Positions 36,881 through 45,789 of a stretch of DNA of 64,000 nt are shown piece by piece; within the stretch, counting starts at the first letter, position 1, and every line of letters begins with the position of its first letter. A program made the translations under genes and the position numbers. The notes under the pieces were generated by a model, which ran no database searches, was not told the DNA's origin, and was given only the letters and a program-made list of their open reading frames with translations. Where the stretch lies: positions 1-64,000 of the forward strand of contig NZ_JAATIZ010000005.1 of the NCBI RefSeq assembly GCF_011927625.1, read 5' to 3'. The DNA is from Paenalcaligenes hominis (GTDB lineage Bacteria; Pseudomonadota; Gammaproteobacteria; Burkholderiales; Burkholderiaceae_B).

Positions 36881-37866
36881 TGAAAGTCACTGACTTACCC
36901 ATCGGCATCACTATGGGCGATGCCGCCGGTATTGGTCCTGAAATCATTTTAAAGCTGTTTGATCAAGGCCTGCCGCACCCGGCTGTCGTGTATGGCGATA
37001 GGGGGGCGCTTCAGCGTTGCGCCACCGACCTTCAGCTAGACATTCCCATTTTCAGCATCACCTCACCTGACCAGTGTCCTGCTACGGGCATTGGCGTACT
37101 AAACCGATGGCAAGCCTTGCCCGAGCTGCCCTATGGGCAAATCAACGGGCTTGCTGGTCGGGGCGCTTACGAATACCTTTGCCACGCTATTGATGATGCT
37201 ACGCAACACCGCCTACGCGCTATTGTCACTGCCCCTTTGCATAAAGACGCCATGAAAGCCGGCGGCATTGACGCGCCAGGCCATACGGAGATTCTTGCTG
37301 AAAAAACAGGCACAACGAATTTTGCCATGATGCTGAGCAACCCTGAGCTTCGCGTGTTGTTGGTCACCATTCATATTCCTATTACTCAAGTCAGTGCTAC
37401 GCTAAGCATAGAGCGAGAGCTAACAACGATTCGCTTGGCTCATCAGGCGTGTCTGCATGCAGGTATTACCGCACCACGGGTTGCTGTGGCCGGACTTAAC
37501 CCCCATGCCGGCGAAAACGGTCGCTTTGGCGTCGAAGAAAAGCATATTATCGAGCCCGCGATTGCTGCGGCTCAAGCCGAGGGCATTTTGGCTTCTGGCC
37601 CATGGCCTGGTGATACCATTTTCATGCGGGCTCGCCGAGGTGAATTCGATATTGTGGTGGCACAATACCACGATCAAGGCTTAATTCCTGTCAAATACCT
37701 AGGTGTAGAGGAAGGCGTCAACACCACCATTGGTCTCCCTTTTATCCGCACTAGTGTAGATCATGGCACGGCCTTTGATATTGCGGGGCAAGGTATAGCT
37801 GACCCAGGCTCTTTATTAGCGGCCTTTAAGGCTGCATTAACGATGACCACCTCCCCCCTGCCTTAA
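36880..37866 (+). CDS. pdxA: 4-hydroxythreonine-4-phosphate dehydrogenase
   Basis: PdxA oxidises 4-phosphohydroxythreonine in the DXP-dependent pyridoxal phosphate pathway. The 328-residue protein begins ITMGDAAGIGPEI, has the metal-binding histidines in APLHKDAM and GHTEILA, and ends with LPFIRTSVDHGTAFDIAG, all family hallmarks. Its ATG shares a base with the PhoH stop (TAATG). A bidirectional terminator follows. Confidence 0.96.
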   Translation: MKVTDLPIGITMGDAAGIGPEIILKLFDQGLPHPAVVYGDRGALQRCATDLQLDIPIFSITSPDQCPATGIGVLNRWQALPELPYGQINGLAGRGAYEYLCHAIDDATQHRLRAIVTAPLHKDAMKAGGIDAPGHTEILAEKTGTTNFAMMLSNPELRVLLVTIHIPITQVSATLSIERELTTIRLAHQACLHAGITAPRVAVAGLNPHAGENGRFGVEEKHIIEPAIAAAQAEGILASGPWPGDTIFMRARRGEFDIVVAQYHDQGLIPVKYLGVEEGVNTTIGLPFIRTSVDHGTAFDIAGQGIADPGSLLAAFKAALTMTTSPLP

Positions 37867-37870
37867 AAAG

Positions 37871-37899
37871 AAAACCCGATGCATGCATCGGGTTTTTTT
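37871..37899. terminator. Bidirectional terminator between pdxA and the chemoreceptor gene
   Basis: AAAACCCGATGC pairs with GCATCGGGTTTT around a tight centre, with T-runs on both strands. Confidence 0.92.
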
Positions 37900-37912
37900 C
37901 ATTGGCTAAACT

Positions 37913-39502
37913 CTAATTCAATGAGGCCTGAGTCGCCCCACTTAGCTTAAACACACTAACCAGTCGCACTAAATGCTCAGCCTGTTCATTTAAATTCGTC
38001 GTGGCTGCAGTGGACTGTTCGACCAACGAAGCATTATGTTGAGTAACGCTATCTAACTGGCTAACTGCTTGATTTACTTGCTCGACGCCCATGCTTTGCT
38101 CTAGAGTTGCAGTGCTAATTTCATCAATCAATGTAGTCACTTGTTTAACTTGCGTCACCATTTTTTCAATGGCTGCGCCGGCCTCATTGGCGTTGCCCCA
38201 ACCTACTTCAACTGTGGCAGCGCTCTGTTCAATGAGAGCTTTAATTTCCTGAGCCGCTGTGGCACTGCGCTGCGCTAAGGTGCGGACTTCACTGGCGACT
38301 ACTGCGAAACCTCGCCCTTCTGTGCCTGCCCGAGCGGCCTCAACCGCCGCATTTAACGCTAAGATATTAGTTTGAAAAGCAATACTATCGATCACGCCTA
38401 ATATATTGGTGATTTTCTCTGAAGCGTTTTTAATCTCTTGCATTGAGGCAATGGTGGCCTGGACAGCATCTTGACCACTAATCGCTGAAGCACGCACCAC
38501 ACCTGTAAGTTGCGTTGCCTCTTTAGACGAGGCTGCATTGGAATGCAAAGTGCTCGCAATCTGGTTCACCGCCGAAGCCGTTTCTGTGACATTGGCCGCT
38601 TGTTCATCAGTACGTTGACACAAATCCAGATTCCCTTTAGCGATTTGCTCCAGCCCCACCGCCATCTGCTGCGTGCTTGAGCGGACATTGCTGACAATAC
38701 CACGCAATGCAACTTGCATTTGTGCTATTGAATACATAACGCTTTGTGGATAGACCTGGGTTGATTCCACCTCATCGGTTAAATCACCTGCAGCAATGGC
38801 ATTAGCTACCTGACGCAAACGCACTGGTTCCGCACCTAACTGGCACATCAAATGATGGGCCAAAAGCAACCCTAAGGCTAAACCTAATGCGACCCCAATT
38901 GCTGTAAAACCTATTAGCCAACCTAAAGATCGGCCAAATACAGAGGCAATTTCTGCGTTGTAGGCATGCGCAGCAGATTCTTTACGCGTGACTAGACGCT
39001 CCATCATTTGCTCAGCACGATCTCCCGTCGTCACCACTTGCGCCCCAATGTACGCCGTTAAATCTGATTCCTCATAAAAAGGCTCGTTTTTTATTTGCGC
39101 TAGTACATACCCCACATGCTTTTTATAGGCAGCAACTTCGTCTTGAAGCTGCTTCACCATGCTTTGGCCTTCAGCACTAGCGAAACGGGTTAAGCCTAGG
39201 GCTAATGTGTTTTCTAATTGTTGAAATAATTGCTGAATGGTTTGTTCTCGTTGCTGCCGTTCTTTTAGCGAAGAGGCTAAAAACAAACCGCGCAGCTCTC
39301 GACCTACGGCGACCAACTGCACATGCGCCTCGGCTGTATCACGTATTCCTAATGTCTCGTAGCTATACATGCGTTCTGACATATGATTTACGTTGTTCAA
39401 TGACAACCAGCCCACCAGACCAATCAGTGCACCAATCACTGAAATCAATAAAAAACCGATAAGTAGTTTAGTTTTAACGCTAAACCTTGTTAAAAAAGAC
39501 AC
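37913..39502 (-). CDS. Methyl-accepting chemotaxis protein
   Basis: A 529-residue transmembrane chemoreceptor. TM1 is at about 12-34, a four-helix-bundle-like periplasmic sensor at about 35-187, and TM2 at about 190-214. A HAMP domain ([18 protein letters not shown]) and a long cytoplasmic coiled coil follow, with the conserved hairpin tip [28 protein letters not shown]. The C-terminus (SGATQASLN) lacks a CheR/CheB-tethering NWETF-type pentapeptide. The start is GTG, seven bases after AAGGAA. The ligand cannot be read. No che or flagellar genes are nearby, so it is an orphan receptor. Confidence 0.92.
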   Translation of the reverse strand: MSFLTRFSVKTKLLIGFLLISVIGALIGLVGWLSLNNVNHMSERMYSYETLGIRDTAEAHVQLVAVGRELRGLFLASSLKERQQREQTIQQLFQQLENTLALGLTRFASAEGQSMVKQLQDEVAAYKKHVGYVLAQIKNEPFYEESDLTAYIGAQVVTTGDRAEQMMERLVTRKESAAHAYNAEIASVFGRSLGWLIGFTAIGVALGLALGLLLAHHLMCQLGAEPVRLRQVANAIAAGDLTDEVESTQVYPQSVMYSIAQMQVALRGIVSNVRSSTQQMAVGLEQIAKGNLDLCQRTDEQAANVTETASAVNQIASTLHSNAASSKEATQLTGVVRASAISGQDAVQATIASMQEIKNASEKITNILGVIDSIAFQTNILALNAAVEAARAGTEGRGFAVVASEVRTLAQRSATAAQEIKALIEQSAATVEVGWGNANEAGAAIEKMVTQVKQVTTLIDEISTATLEQSMGVEQVNQAVSQLDSVTQHNASLVEQSTAATTNLNEQAEHLVRLVSVFKLSGATQASLN

Positions 39503-39652
39503 TGCATTTCCTTAAATTACTGTATTTACTATCATTGATTACTATTTACATTAACTCGGCCGCTGATCTGTGTTTAATAAATCACATCAAAGACTTAAAA
39601 ATAAATGAATAATTCTAAAACCGAGCTTAAGAAGATCCATTGCAAATAATAT

Positions 39653-39694
39653 AAAAAAACCCCTCTTTCTAAATGAAAAGAAAGAGGGGTAAAA
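39653..39694 (-). terminator. Terminator of dnaB
   Basis: CCCCTCTTTCT pairs with AGAAAGAGGGG (imperfect inner loop, stem 39660-39689). On the minus strand it is followed by a seven-T run. A T/A-rich flank on the other side makes it weakly bidirectional. Confidence 0.88.
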
Positions 39695-39712
39695 ATACAA
39701 TATCAATAGGTA

Positions 39713-41089
39713 TTAAACCGGACTGTAATTTAGGAATCGCGTACTTGACCCTTGGAATGCCACTCGAACTGTGCCAATAGGACCATTACGCTGCTTACCA
39801 ATAATGAGCTCGGCTGTGCCTTTGTCGGGCGAGTCCGGGTTATAGACCTCGTCTCGATAAATGAACAAAATCAAATCCGCATCTTGTTCAATGGCACCGG
39901 ATTCGCGCAAATCTGACATAACAGGCCGTTTATTTGGACGTTGTTCTAGACTGCGGTTGAGCTGTGACAAAGCAATTAAAGGGCAATTTAACTCTCGCGC
40001 CAACCCTTTCAACGCTCGACTGATCTCTGAAATTTCTGTGGCTCGGTTTTCCGAGCCAGAACTGCCAGACATTAACTGCAAATAGTCAATAATAATTAGA
40101 CCTAGCTGCCCACATTGACGCGCCAAGCGTCGGGCCCGCGCTCGGACCTCCATGGCGGTTAAACCTGGACTTTCATCAATATAAATTTGCGCCTCTTGAA
40201 CTTTTTTTACTGCATGCGTCAAGCGCGGCCAATCTTCATCGGTTAGTTTTCCAGTACGCATACGGTGTTGATCCAACAGCCCCACCGAACCCACCATACG
40301 CATGGCCAACTGTACCGCACCCATCTCCATAGAAAACACAGCAACGGGTAAGCCCTGCTCGATAGCAATATGCTCGCCGATATTCATCGACAAAGACGTT
40401 TTACCCATAGAGGGTCGGCCCGCAACAATGATTAAATCACCCGGCTGTAAACCAGAGGTCATGCGATCTAAATCCACAAAACCGGTAGGCACGCCAGTAA
40501 TTTCCGAGTCGCCTTCTCGGTGATAGAGCTCGTCGATACGCTCTACGACTTGCGCTAAAAGAGGTTGGATATCTTGAAAGCCTTTATTCCCTTTGGCGCC
40601 TTCTTGGGCAATTTGAAAGACACGCGCCTCGGCATCGTCCAAAATTTGGCGAGCTTCTTTGCCTTTAGGATCAAAGGCTGCCGAGGAAATTTCATCAGCC
40701 ACTGAAACCAGTTTGCGTAACATTGATCGTTCGCGCACGATCTCAGCATAGCGTCGAATATTGGCGGCCGAAGGCGTGTTGTGCGCCAAGGCATTTAAAT
40801 AGGCCAAACCGCCAGAATCCTCGTGTTTGCCCGCCGTTTCCAACGATTCAAAAACGGTCACTACGTCCGCTGGTCGTGCCAAACCAATTAAACGGGTAAT
40901 ATGCTGCCAAATAAGACGGTGATCAAAACGGTAAAAATCATCGTCTGTAATAATATCGGCAATGCTATCCCAAGCACTATTGTCTAACAACAAGCCACCC
41001 AGCACGGATTGCTCGGCCTCAACAGAATGAGGCGGTACACGTAAATAGCCCAGCTCATGCTCTTCTGCGGTTGAACTTTGTTCTAACAT
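39713..41089 (-). CDS. dnaB: Replicative DNA helicase DnaB
   Basis: DnaB is the hexameric helicase at the replication fork. The 458-residue protein has an N-terminal DnaB_N domain (PPHSVEAEQSVLGGLLL, about 17-120) and a RecA-like C-terminal domain with Walker A GRPSMGKTS. DYLQLMSG and DLRESGAIEQDADLI follow. No intein is present. An intrinsic-terminator-like hairpin ends about 20 bases before its ATG, so dnaB is probably expressed by read-through from the ribosomal protein operon or from a promoter overlapping that hairpin. Confidence 0.96.
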   Translation of the reverse strand: MLEQSSTAEEHELGYLRVPPHSVEAEQSVLGGLLLDNSAWDSIADIITDDDFYRFDHRLIWQHITRLIGLARPADVVTVFESLETAGKHEDSGGLAYLNALAHNTPSAANIRRYAEIVRERSMLRKLVSVADEISSAAFDPKGKEARQILDDAEARVFQIAQEGAKGNKGFQDIQPLLAQVVERIDELYHREGDSEITGVPTGFVDLDRMTSGLQPGDLIIVAGRPSMGKTSLSMNIGEHIAIEQGLPVAVFSMEMGAVQLAMRMVGSVGLLDQHRMRTGKLTDEDWPRLTHAVKKVQEAQIYIDESPGLTAMEVRARARRLARQCGQLGLIIIDYLQLMSGSSGSENRATEISEISRALKGLARELNCPLIALSQLNRSLEQRPNKRPVMSDLRESGAIEQDADLILFIYRDEVYNPDSPDKGTAELIIGKQRNGPIGTVRVAFQGSSTRFLNYSPV

Positions 41090-41108
41090 AAGCCCTCAAA
41101 ATAAAACA

Positions 41109-41134
41109 AAAAAGCCGGCTTGCACCGGCTTTTT
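41109..41134 (-). terminator. Terminator after rplI, before dnaB
   Basis: AAAAAGCCGG pairs with CCGGCTTTTT around a six-base loop. On the minus strand it is followed by a T-run. It ends the rpsF-priB-rpsR-rplI transcript and lies just upstream of dnaB. Confidence 0.9.
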
Positions 41135-41138
41135 ATTT

Positions 41139-41158
41139 GGTACAGATCAAACTGTACC
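41139..41158. repeat. Perfect 7-bp inverted repeat between rplI and dnaB
   Basis: GGTACAG and CTGTACC arms with a six-base loop, located directly before the rplI terminator. The pair of stem-loops in tandem could form an attenuator for dnaB; alternatively this could be a protein-binding site. Confidence 0.5.
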
Positions 41159-41178
41159 ATGCATCAAGACGAGACGTC

Positions 41179-41634
41179 TTAAGCGATATCACCCAGTACT
41201 GCTACAGTAATATCTACTGATACGTCTGGATGCAATACGATAGTTGCGGGGTATTCGCCCACTGCTTTGTAAGCACCATCTGCTTGACGAACCTGTGATT
41301 TAGCAATGCCCTCGAAACCTAAGGCAGCCAATGCAGCCGCTACGTCCATGGTGGTAACGGAACCAAATAGGCGACCGTCAACACCGGCTTTTTGGGTGAC
41401 TTCAACACGTAGATCATTGAGCTTAGAAGCCAATGCTTGTGCAGCAGCCAAACGATCAGCTTGAAGTTTTTCTAGCTCAGCACGACGTGCTTCGAACTCA
41501 GCAATAGCATCAGGTGTAGCACGACGAGCCATTTTTTGCGGGATGAGGAAGTTACGTGCGTAACCGTTGCGTACACGCACCACATCGCCCAAATCACCTA
41601 GGTTTACGACCTTTTCGAGCAAAATAACTTGCAT
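41179..41634 (-). CDS. rplI: 50S ribosomal protein L9
   Basis: A 151-residue L9 with the N-terminal 23S rRNA-binding domain ([30 protein letters not shown]), a long connecting helix and a C-terminal domain ([13 protein letters not shown]). Length and order are standard. It lies 14 bases after rpsR. Confidence 0.97.
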   Translation of the reverse strand: MQVILLEKVVNLGDLGDVVRVRNGYARNFLIPQKMARRATPDAIAEFEARRAELEKLQADRLAAAQALASKLNDLRVEVTQKAGVDGRLFGSVTTMDVAAALAALGFEGIAKSQVRQADGAYKAVGEYPATIVLHPDVSVDITVAVLGDIA

Positions 41635-41648
41635 GATTATTCCCCGGA

Positions 41649-41924
41649 TTATTTGTGGTTGTCAGTGTAAGGCAACAAAGCCAAGAAACGAGCACGCTTG
41701 ATAGCGGAGTCGAGTTGGCGCTGGTAGTTAGCCTTGGTACCTGTCAAACGAGCAGGAATGATCTTGCCGTTTTCTTGGATGAAATCACGCAAAGTGTCTA
41801 AATCTTTGTAGTCGATTTCTTTCACACCGGCCACGGTGAAGCGGCAGAATTTACGGCGTTTGAATAGGGGGTTTTGTTGACCAAAACGACGACGGCGTTC
41901 TTTGCCTTTACGAGCGAAAGCCAT
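41649..41924 (-). CDS. rpsR: 30S ribosomal protein S18
   Basis: A 91-residue S18 with [18 protein letters not shown] and [19 protein letters not shown], family hallmarks. Only one cysteine is present, so this is a non-zinc form. It pairs with S6, encoded two genes upstream. Confidence 0.97.
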   Translation of the reverse strand: MAFARKGKERRRRFGQQNPLFKRRKFCRFTVAGVKEIDYKDLDTLRDFIQENGKIIPARLTGTKANYQRQLDSAIKRARFLALLPYTDNHK

Positions 41925-41985
41925 AATTAACCTCTTTAAATTCAGTACAACGGAATACGCAATACTACGTGGAACCGTTTGCTAG

Positions 41986-42300
41986 TTATACGAGCACATT
42001 AGGCGCCGCATTTGGAGTTTGAAATGATTGAATATGCAAAATCAAACGCGACGAAGATTTACGTAAGGGAGCAATAAAGCCATGGATGTCTATGAACTGC
42101 CCTACTTCTAGGGAGCTAAGCAACACCGCGGTATCGCCCATCGCAATGGCATCTACCTCGAAGCTAAGCTGACGTGGTAGAGAGGCTTGCTGCACCGTGG
42201 AGTCATGCTGCAATACGATTTCACATACTGCGACCCCTGCCGGACTATAACGTAGGGGGTTAACTGATACCACCCACCCTTGAAAACGTAAATGATTCAC
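41986..42300 (-). CDS. priB: Primosomal replication protein N (PriB)
   Basis: A 104-residue single OB-fold protein, a distant relative of SSB that helps PriA restart replication. NHLRFQGWVVSVNPLRYSPAGVAV and the end FIAPLRKSSSRLILHIQSF fit PriB. The start is GTG at 42300, ten bases after rpsF. Its place between rpsF and rpsR is conserved in beta- and gammaproteobacteria. Confidence 0.9.
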   Translation of the reverse strand: MNHLRFQGWVVSVNPLRYSPAGVAVCEIVLQHDSTVQQASLPRQLSFEVDAIAMGDTAVLLSSLEVGQFIDIHGFIAPLRKSSSRLILHIQSFQTPNAAPNVLV

Positions 42301-42310
42301 CTAACTGCAA

Positions 42311-42727
42311 TTAGTCTTCGGACTCTTCGTCCTCGCCATCTTCCTCGTCTGCTGCGTAGTCAGCACGTGTGTCTGCAGTGGCTGCAGTTTTACGGCTTTC
42401 TTCGCGCTCGACGGACTTCATCATTACTGATGCGCCTTCAGGAGCCTCTTTGGTCTTAGCGATTAAGTAGCGTAAAATCGCATCGTTGTAACGGAAAGAA
42501 TGCTCTAGCTCGTCTAAAGTGGACTGACCAATTTCGATGTTTAAGCAAACGTAGTGCGCTTTAACGAGTTTCTGAATAGGGTAAGCCAACTGACGACGAC
42601 CCCAGTCTTCTAGGCGATGAATTTGACCGCCTTCGTTTTTGATAATGGCTTCGTAGCGCTCGATCATGGCGGGCACTTGCTCGCTTTGATCGGGGTGCAC
42701 AATAAACACTACTTCGTAGTGACGCAT
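42311..42727 (-). CDS. rpsF: 30S ribosomal protein S6
   Basis: A 138-residue S6 with [21 protein letters not shown] and [18 protein letters not shown]. The last 20 or so residues form a strongly acidic tail ([12 protein letters not shown]). E. coli S6 receives extra glutamates from RimK; this gene encodes a long acidic tail directly. A clear AAGGAGT precedes the ATG. Confidence 0.96.
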   Translation of the reverse strand: MRHYEVVFIVHPDQSEQVPAMIERYEAIIKNEGGQIHRLEDWGRRQLAYPIQKLVKAHYVCLNIEIGQSTLDELEHSFRYNDAILRYLIAKTKEAPEGASVMMKSVEREESRKTAATADTRADYAADEEDGEDEESED

Positions 42728-42739
42728 GTATGACTCCTT

Positions 42740-42778
42740 GTGGATATCGCTCTAATGAGCCTGACAGCCCGACTCCAC
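42740..42778 (-). promoter_or_regulatory. Structured rpsF leader, possible S6:S18 autoregulatory element
   Basis: In the untranslated leader just before the rpsF Shine-Dalgarno, an outer stem GTGGA/TCCAC (42774-42778 with 42740-42744) encloses an inner hairpin GCTC-ATTA-GAGC (42749-42760). Many bacteria have an S6:S18-binding leader at this place. I do not see its characteristic CCG element clearly, so the identity is uncertain. Confidence 0.35.
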
Positions 42779-42825
42779 CTAATAAAGTAAAATTCGAGCA
42801 AGAAATAAGCCTATAACTATAACGT

Positions 42826-42864
42826 AAAATGGGTTTTAAGCGCAAGCATTGCACCTAAAACCCA
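42826..42864 (-). terminator. Probable folE2 terminator
   Basis: A 9-bp stem TGGGTTTTA / TAAAACCCA (42856-42864 with 42830-42838) contains an inner GCAA/TTGC stem. It is followed on the minus strand by TTTTA. It lies about 36 bases after the folE2 stop. A further perfect 7-bp hairpin (CGCATAA/TTATGCG, 42873-42891) stands between the stop and this element. Confidence 0.65.
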
Positions 42865-42899
42865 CAGTTTTTCGCATAATAAAGTTATGCGTTGTTAGC

Positions 42900-43712
42900 T
42901 TAGCCCTCTACAACAGCGTAAGCAGAGTGATTATGGATAGATTCAAAGTTTTCTGCTTCAATGCGGTAGCCCTGAATACCCTCGAGCTGCTCTATAGCCA
43001 CTGCCACATCACGCACTAAATCCTCGACAAATTTAGGGTTCTCGTAGGCTTGCTCTGTGACATACTTTTCATCAGTACGCTTAAGCAGACCCCACAGCTC
43101 GCATGAGGCTTGCGCCTCGATAGCCTGGATCAACTGATTGATGTTTAGTTGGTCTGGGTGCGCCACCACTGATACGGTGACATGTGAACGCTGATTGTGG
43201 GCCCCATATTTTGAAATGGCTTTAGAGCACGGGCATAAACTGGTAACTGGTACCAGTACAGTAAGCTCGAACTGCACATCCACTTCGTTATCGACGGTAG
43301 CCACGGCATTGGCTGCCCAACTGACCTGATAATCTAACAAACTAGACACCTCGGAAACAGGAGCCACCTTGTTAATGAAGTAGGGGAAGGTAGCTGTCAC
43401 ATCGCCCTCTGTGGCATTAAGTAGCTCTAACATTTCTGCCGTCATGTGACAAAAACCCTGCATAGACATGGGCTGTGCACGATGTTGTTCGAGCAAGGCC
43501 AAGAAACGCGACATATGTGTGCCTTTTTCCTCGGCAGGCAAAGCAACGGTTAGCTCCCACTCGGCAACAGTAGGTAACGCTTCTGTACCTGTATCAATAA
43601 GCATTGGATAGGTCACATCACGCACCCCTACTTTTTGAATAGGAATATGACGAGTATCCACACTGCTTTGAACATCAGGCATGGTTTCGACTAGGGAAGT
43701 CATCGTAGACAT
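42900..43712 (-). CDS. folE2: GTP cyclohydrolase FolE2 (type IB)
   Basis: FolE2 makes dihydroneopterin triphosphate from GTP for folate synthesis and can work with metals other than zinc. The 270-residue protein has the conserved metal-binding cysteine region [19 protein letters not shown] (C160, C162), [10 protein letters not shown] and the C-terminal [15 protein letters not shown]. In many bacteria folE2 is induced on zinc limitation, often as a second cyclohydrolase; whether this genome also has folE cannot be seen. It lies about 105 bases after dxs with a palindrome in the gap. Confidence 0.95.
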   Translation of the reverse strand: MSTMTSLVETMPDVQSSVDTRHIPIQKVGVRDVTYPMLIDTGTEALPTVAEWELTVALPAEEKGTHMSRFLALLEQHRAQPMSMQGFCHMTAEMLELLNATEGDVTATFPYFINKVAPVSEVSSLLDYQVSWAANAVATVDNEVDVQFELTVLVPVTSLCPCSKAISKYGAHNQRSHVTVSVVAHPDQLNINQLIQAIEAQASCELWGLLKRTDEKYVTEQAYENPKFVEDLVRDVAVAIEQLEGIQGYRIEAENFESIHNHSAYAVVEG

Positions 43713-43768
43713 AATGGTTCCGATTTACGCTATTACGTATATATAAATAAAAATCAATAGGTTTATTA

Positions 43769-43781
43769 TTCAATAATTGAA
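43769..43781. repeat. 13-bp palindrome upstream of folE2
   Basis: TTCAAT-A-ATTGAA is a perfect inverted repeat about 57 bases before the folE2 ATG in an AT-rich gap after dxs. Its position suits an operator. It does not clearly match a zinc-uptake-regulator box that I know. Confidence 0.4.
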
Positions 43782-43818
43782 GCTTAAACCCTAGGATATC
43801 CTGAGTTCGATGTGGGCT

Positions 43819-45693
43819 TTAGACCGCAGGCACAGCCAAAAGCTCGGCAAATCGTTTTTCTATACGTTGTTGAATGCCCAGGCTATCTAAACCAATTTCT
43901 TGGTGCAGCTGCTTTTGATCGCCATGGTCAATAAACCGATCGGGATACCCTAATAGCAACGTCGGCACAGGTTGTTCTGTCGCACTGAGGTATTCCAGTA
44001 CGGCACTGCCAGCGCCACCCATCATGCAGCCGTCTTCGATCGTAACGAAGGCTTGGTGAGTACGCGCCAACTGCGTTAAAAGCGCCTCGTCTAGAGGCTT
44101 TACAAAGCGCATATCAACCAGTGTTAAATCATGCGCCTCGGCGACTTGCCAAGCATTTTGCAACAAGGTGCCAAATGCCAAAATGGCAATTTTTTTTCCC
44201 TGACGACGCACCACCGCTTTACCTAATGGCACGCCATCTAAGGTATCGGTAGGCTCAGCCCCACAACCCGCCCCCCGGGGATAACGGACCGAGGCAGGCC
44301 CTGGGTATTGATAACAGGTATTAAGCAATAAACGGGTTTCATGTTCATCTGAAGGGGTGCTGATCACCATTTTGGGTAAACAACGTAAAAACGCAATGTC
44401 ATAGTTGCCCGCATGGGTAGCCCCGTCAGCCCCAACTAGCCCTGCACGGTCTAAAGCAAAGGTCACGTCTAAATCTTGGAGCGCCACATCGTGCACGACT
44501 TGATCGTAGCCTCGTTGTAAAAACGTGGAGTAAATAGCTACCACGGGCTTAAGACCTTCGCATGCGATTCCAGCAGCAAAGGTCACGGCGTGCTGCTCGG
44601 CAATTCCCACATCAAAATACCGCTTGGGGAATTTTTTCTCGAAAGCCACCATGCCGCTGCCCTCACGCATCGCGGGCGTAATACCGATGAGCTTTTCATC
44701 TGCCGCCGCTTGATCGCAGAGCCATTGACCAAAAACGTGGGTAAACGTAGTAGGGCCAGGCTGGGTGGGTTTCTGGATACCTACAGCAGGATCAAACTTG
44801 CCAGGACCGTGATAAAGCACAGGGTCGGCTTCAGCTAATTTATACCCCTGCCCTTTACGGGTGACGACATGAAGAAACTGCAACCCGCCTAAATGACGTA
44901 AGTTTTCTAATGTGGGCAACAAAGAATCAAGGTCATGCCCATCAATAGGGCCAACGTAATTAAAACCTAACTCTTCAAATAGCGTAGCTGGCGTCAGAAC
45001 GCCCTTGGCATGCCCCTCGAAACGACGTGCTAACTCGAGCACAGGCGGTACGTGTTGCAATACGGCCTTGCCTACGTTTTTGGCTTTAGCATAAAACTGC
45101 CCTGACATTAACCGTGCAAAATAACGGTTTAATGCACCTACTGGCGGCGATATAGACATATCGTTGTCATTTAATATCACCAACATATTGATGTCTGGTG
45201 TTACCCCTGCATTATTTAGGGCCTCGAATGCCATACCAGCAGTCATCGCCCCATCGCCAATCACAGCAATATGCTGGCGAGAGATGCCTTGGTTGCGCGA
45301 AGCAACTGCCATACCCAATATGGCAGAAATAGAGGTGGATGAGTGGGCGGTACCGAAATCGTCGTAGTCCGACTCAGAACGCTTTGGAAAACCGGAAATC
45401 CCACCATGCTGACGTAACCCCGCCATTTGATCGCGTCTGCCCGTCAAAATCTTATGGGGATAGGACTGATGCCCAACATCCCACACAATACGATCATGCG
45501 GAGTATTAAATACATAGTGCAAGGCAACGGTAAGCTCGACCGTGCCTAAATTTGAGGAAAGATGTCCACCAGTACGTGCTACCGATTGCAGTATATATTC
45601 ACGCAACTGGTTAGTGATCTGATCTAGGTCTGCACGCTTAAGGGCGCGAAGATCCTGAGGAGATTGAATATGCTGCAAAGATATATTAGCCAT
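43819..45693 (-). CDS. dxs: 1-deoxy-D-xylulose-5-phosphate synthase
   Basis: Dxs joins pyruvate and glyceraldehyde 3-phosphate, the first and usually limiting step of the MEP isoprenoid pathway, and also feeds PLP and thiamine synthesis. The 624-residue protein has the thiamine diphosphate motif [37 protein letters not shown]-like N-terminal sequence, the catalytic glutamate in [14 protein letters not shown], and [15 protein letters not shown]. The ATG at 45693 is chosen over a TTG at 45711. A terminator-like palindrome lies 15-40 bases before the start. Confidence 0.96.
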   Translation of the reverse strand: MANISLQHIQSPQDLRALKRADLDQITNQLREYILQSVARTGGHLSSNLGTVELTVALHYVFNTPHDRIVWDVGHQSYPHKILTGRRDQMAGLRQHGGISGFPKRSESDYDDFGTAHSSTSISAILGMAVASRNQGISRQHIAVIGDGAMTAGMAFEALNNAGVTPDINMLVILNDNDMSISPPVGALNRYFARLMSGQFYAKAKNVGKAVLQHVPPVLELARRFEGHAKGVLTPATLFEELGFNYVGPIDGHDLDSLLPTLENLRHLGGLQFLHVVTRKGQGYKLAEADPVLYHGPGKFDPAVGIQKPTQPGPTTFTHVFGQWLCDQAAADEKLIGITPAMREGSGMVAFEKKFPKRYFDVGIAEQHAVTFAAGIACEGLKPVVAIYSTFLQRGYDQVVHDVALQDLDVTFALDRAGLVGADGATHAGNYDIAFLRCLPKMVISTPSDEHETRLLLNTCYQYPGPASVRYPRGAGCGAEPTDTLDGVPLGKAVVRRQGKKIAILAFGTLLQNAWQVAEAHDLTLVDMRFVKPLDEALLTQLARTHQAFVTIEDGCMMGGAGSAVLEYLSATEQPVPTLLLGYPDRFIDHGDQKQLHQEIGLDSLGIQQRIEKRFAELLAVPAV

Positions 45694-45708
45694 ACAAGTC
45701 GTGTTGGG

Positions 45709-45734
45709 CAAAAAATAGGCGCTATAGCGCCTAT
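45709..45734 (-). terminator. Perfect 20-bp palindrome with T-run between ispA and dxs
   Basis: ATAGGCGCTATAGCGCCTAT (45715-45734) is a perfect palindrome that folds to an 8-bp stem and TATA loop. On the minus strand it is followed by six Ts, so it looks like an intrinsic terminator or attenuator upstream of dxs. The dxs ATG is about 15 bases beyond the T-run. Confidence 0.75.
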
Positions 45735-45750
45735 AAAGTAAATCAAATAG

Positions 45751-45765
45751 GGTCTATTGTAGACC
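45751..45765. repeat. Second inverted repeat after ispA
   Basis: GGTCTA-TTG-TAGACC, a perfect 6-bp stem upstream of the terminator-like palindrome. The two could form successive hairpins in the ispA-dxs message. Confidence 0.5.
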
Positions 45766-45789
45766 TAATTGCGACCATTGCGGAATGTG

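Noticed and set aside
39503-39652. A flagellar sigma-28-like site (GCCGA) upstream of the chemoreceptor gene
   Set aside because: At the correct spacing the -35 half reads TATT instead of TAAA and the -10 half matches only at GCCGA; too weak to call.
41649-42300. priB as a second single-stranded-DNA-binding protein gene (ssb)
   Set aside because: Length, the rpsF-rpsR position and sequence fit PriB rather than SSB, which is longer with an acidic tail.
43721-43737. TACG-N6-CGTA upstream of folE2 as a Zur box
   Set aside because: The arms are only four bases and do not fit the Zur consensus that I know; left as an unassigned palindrome nearby instead.
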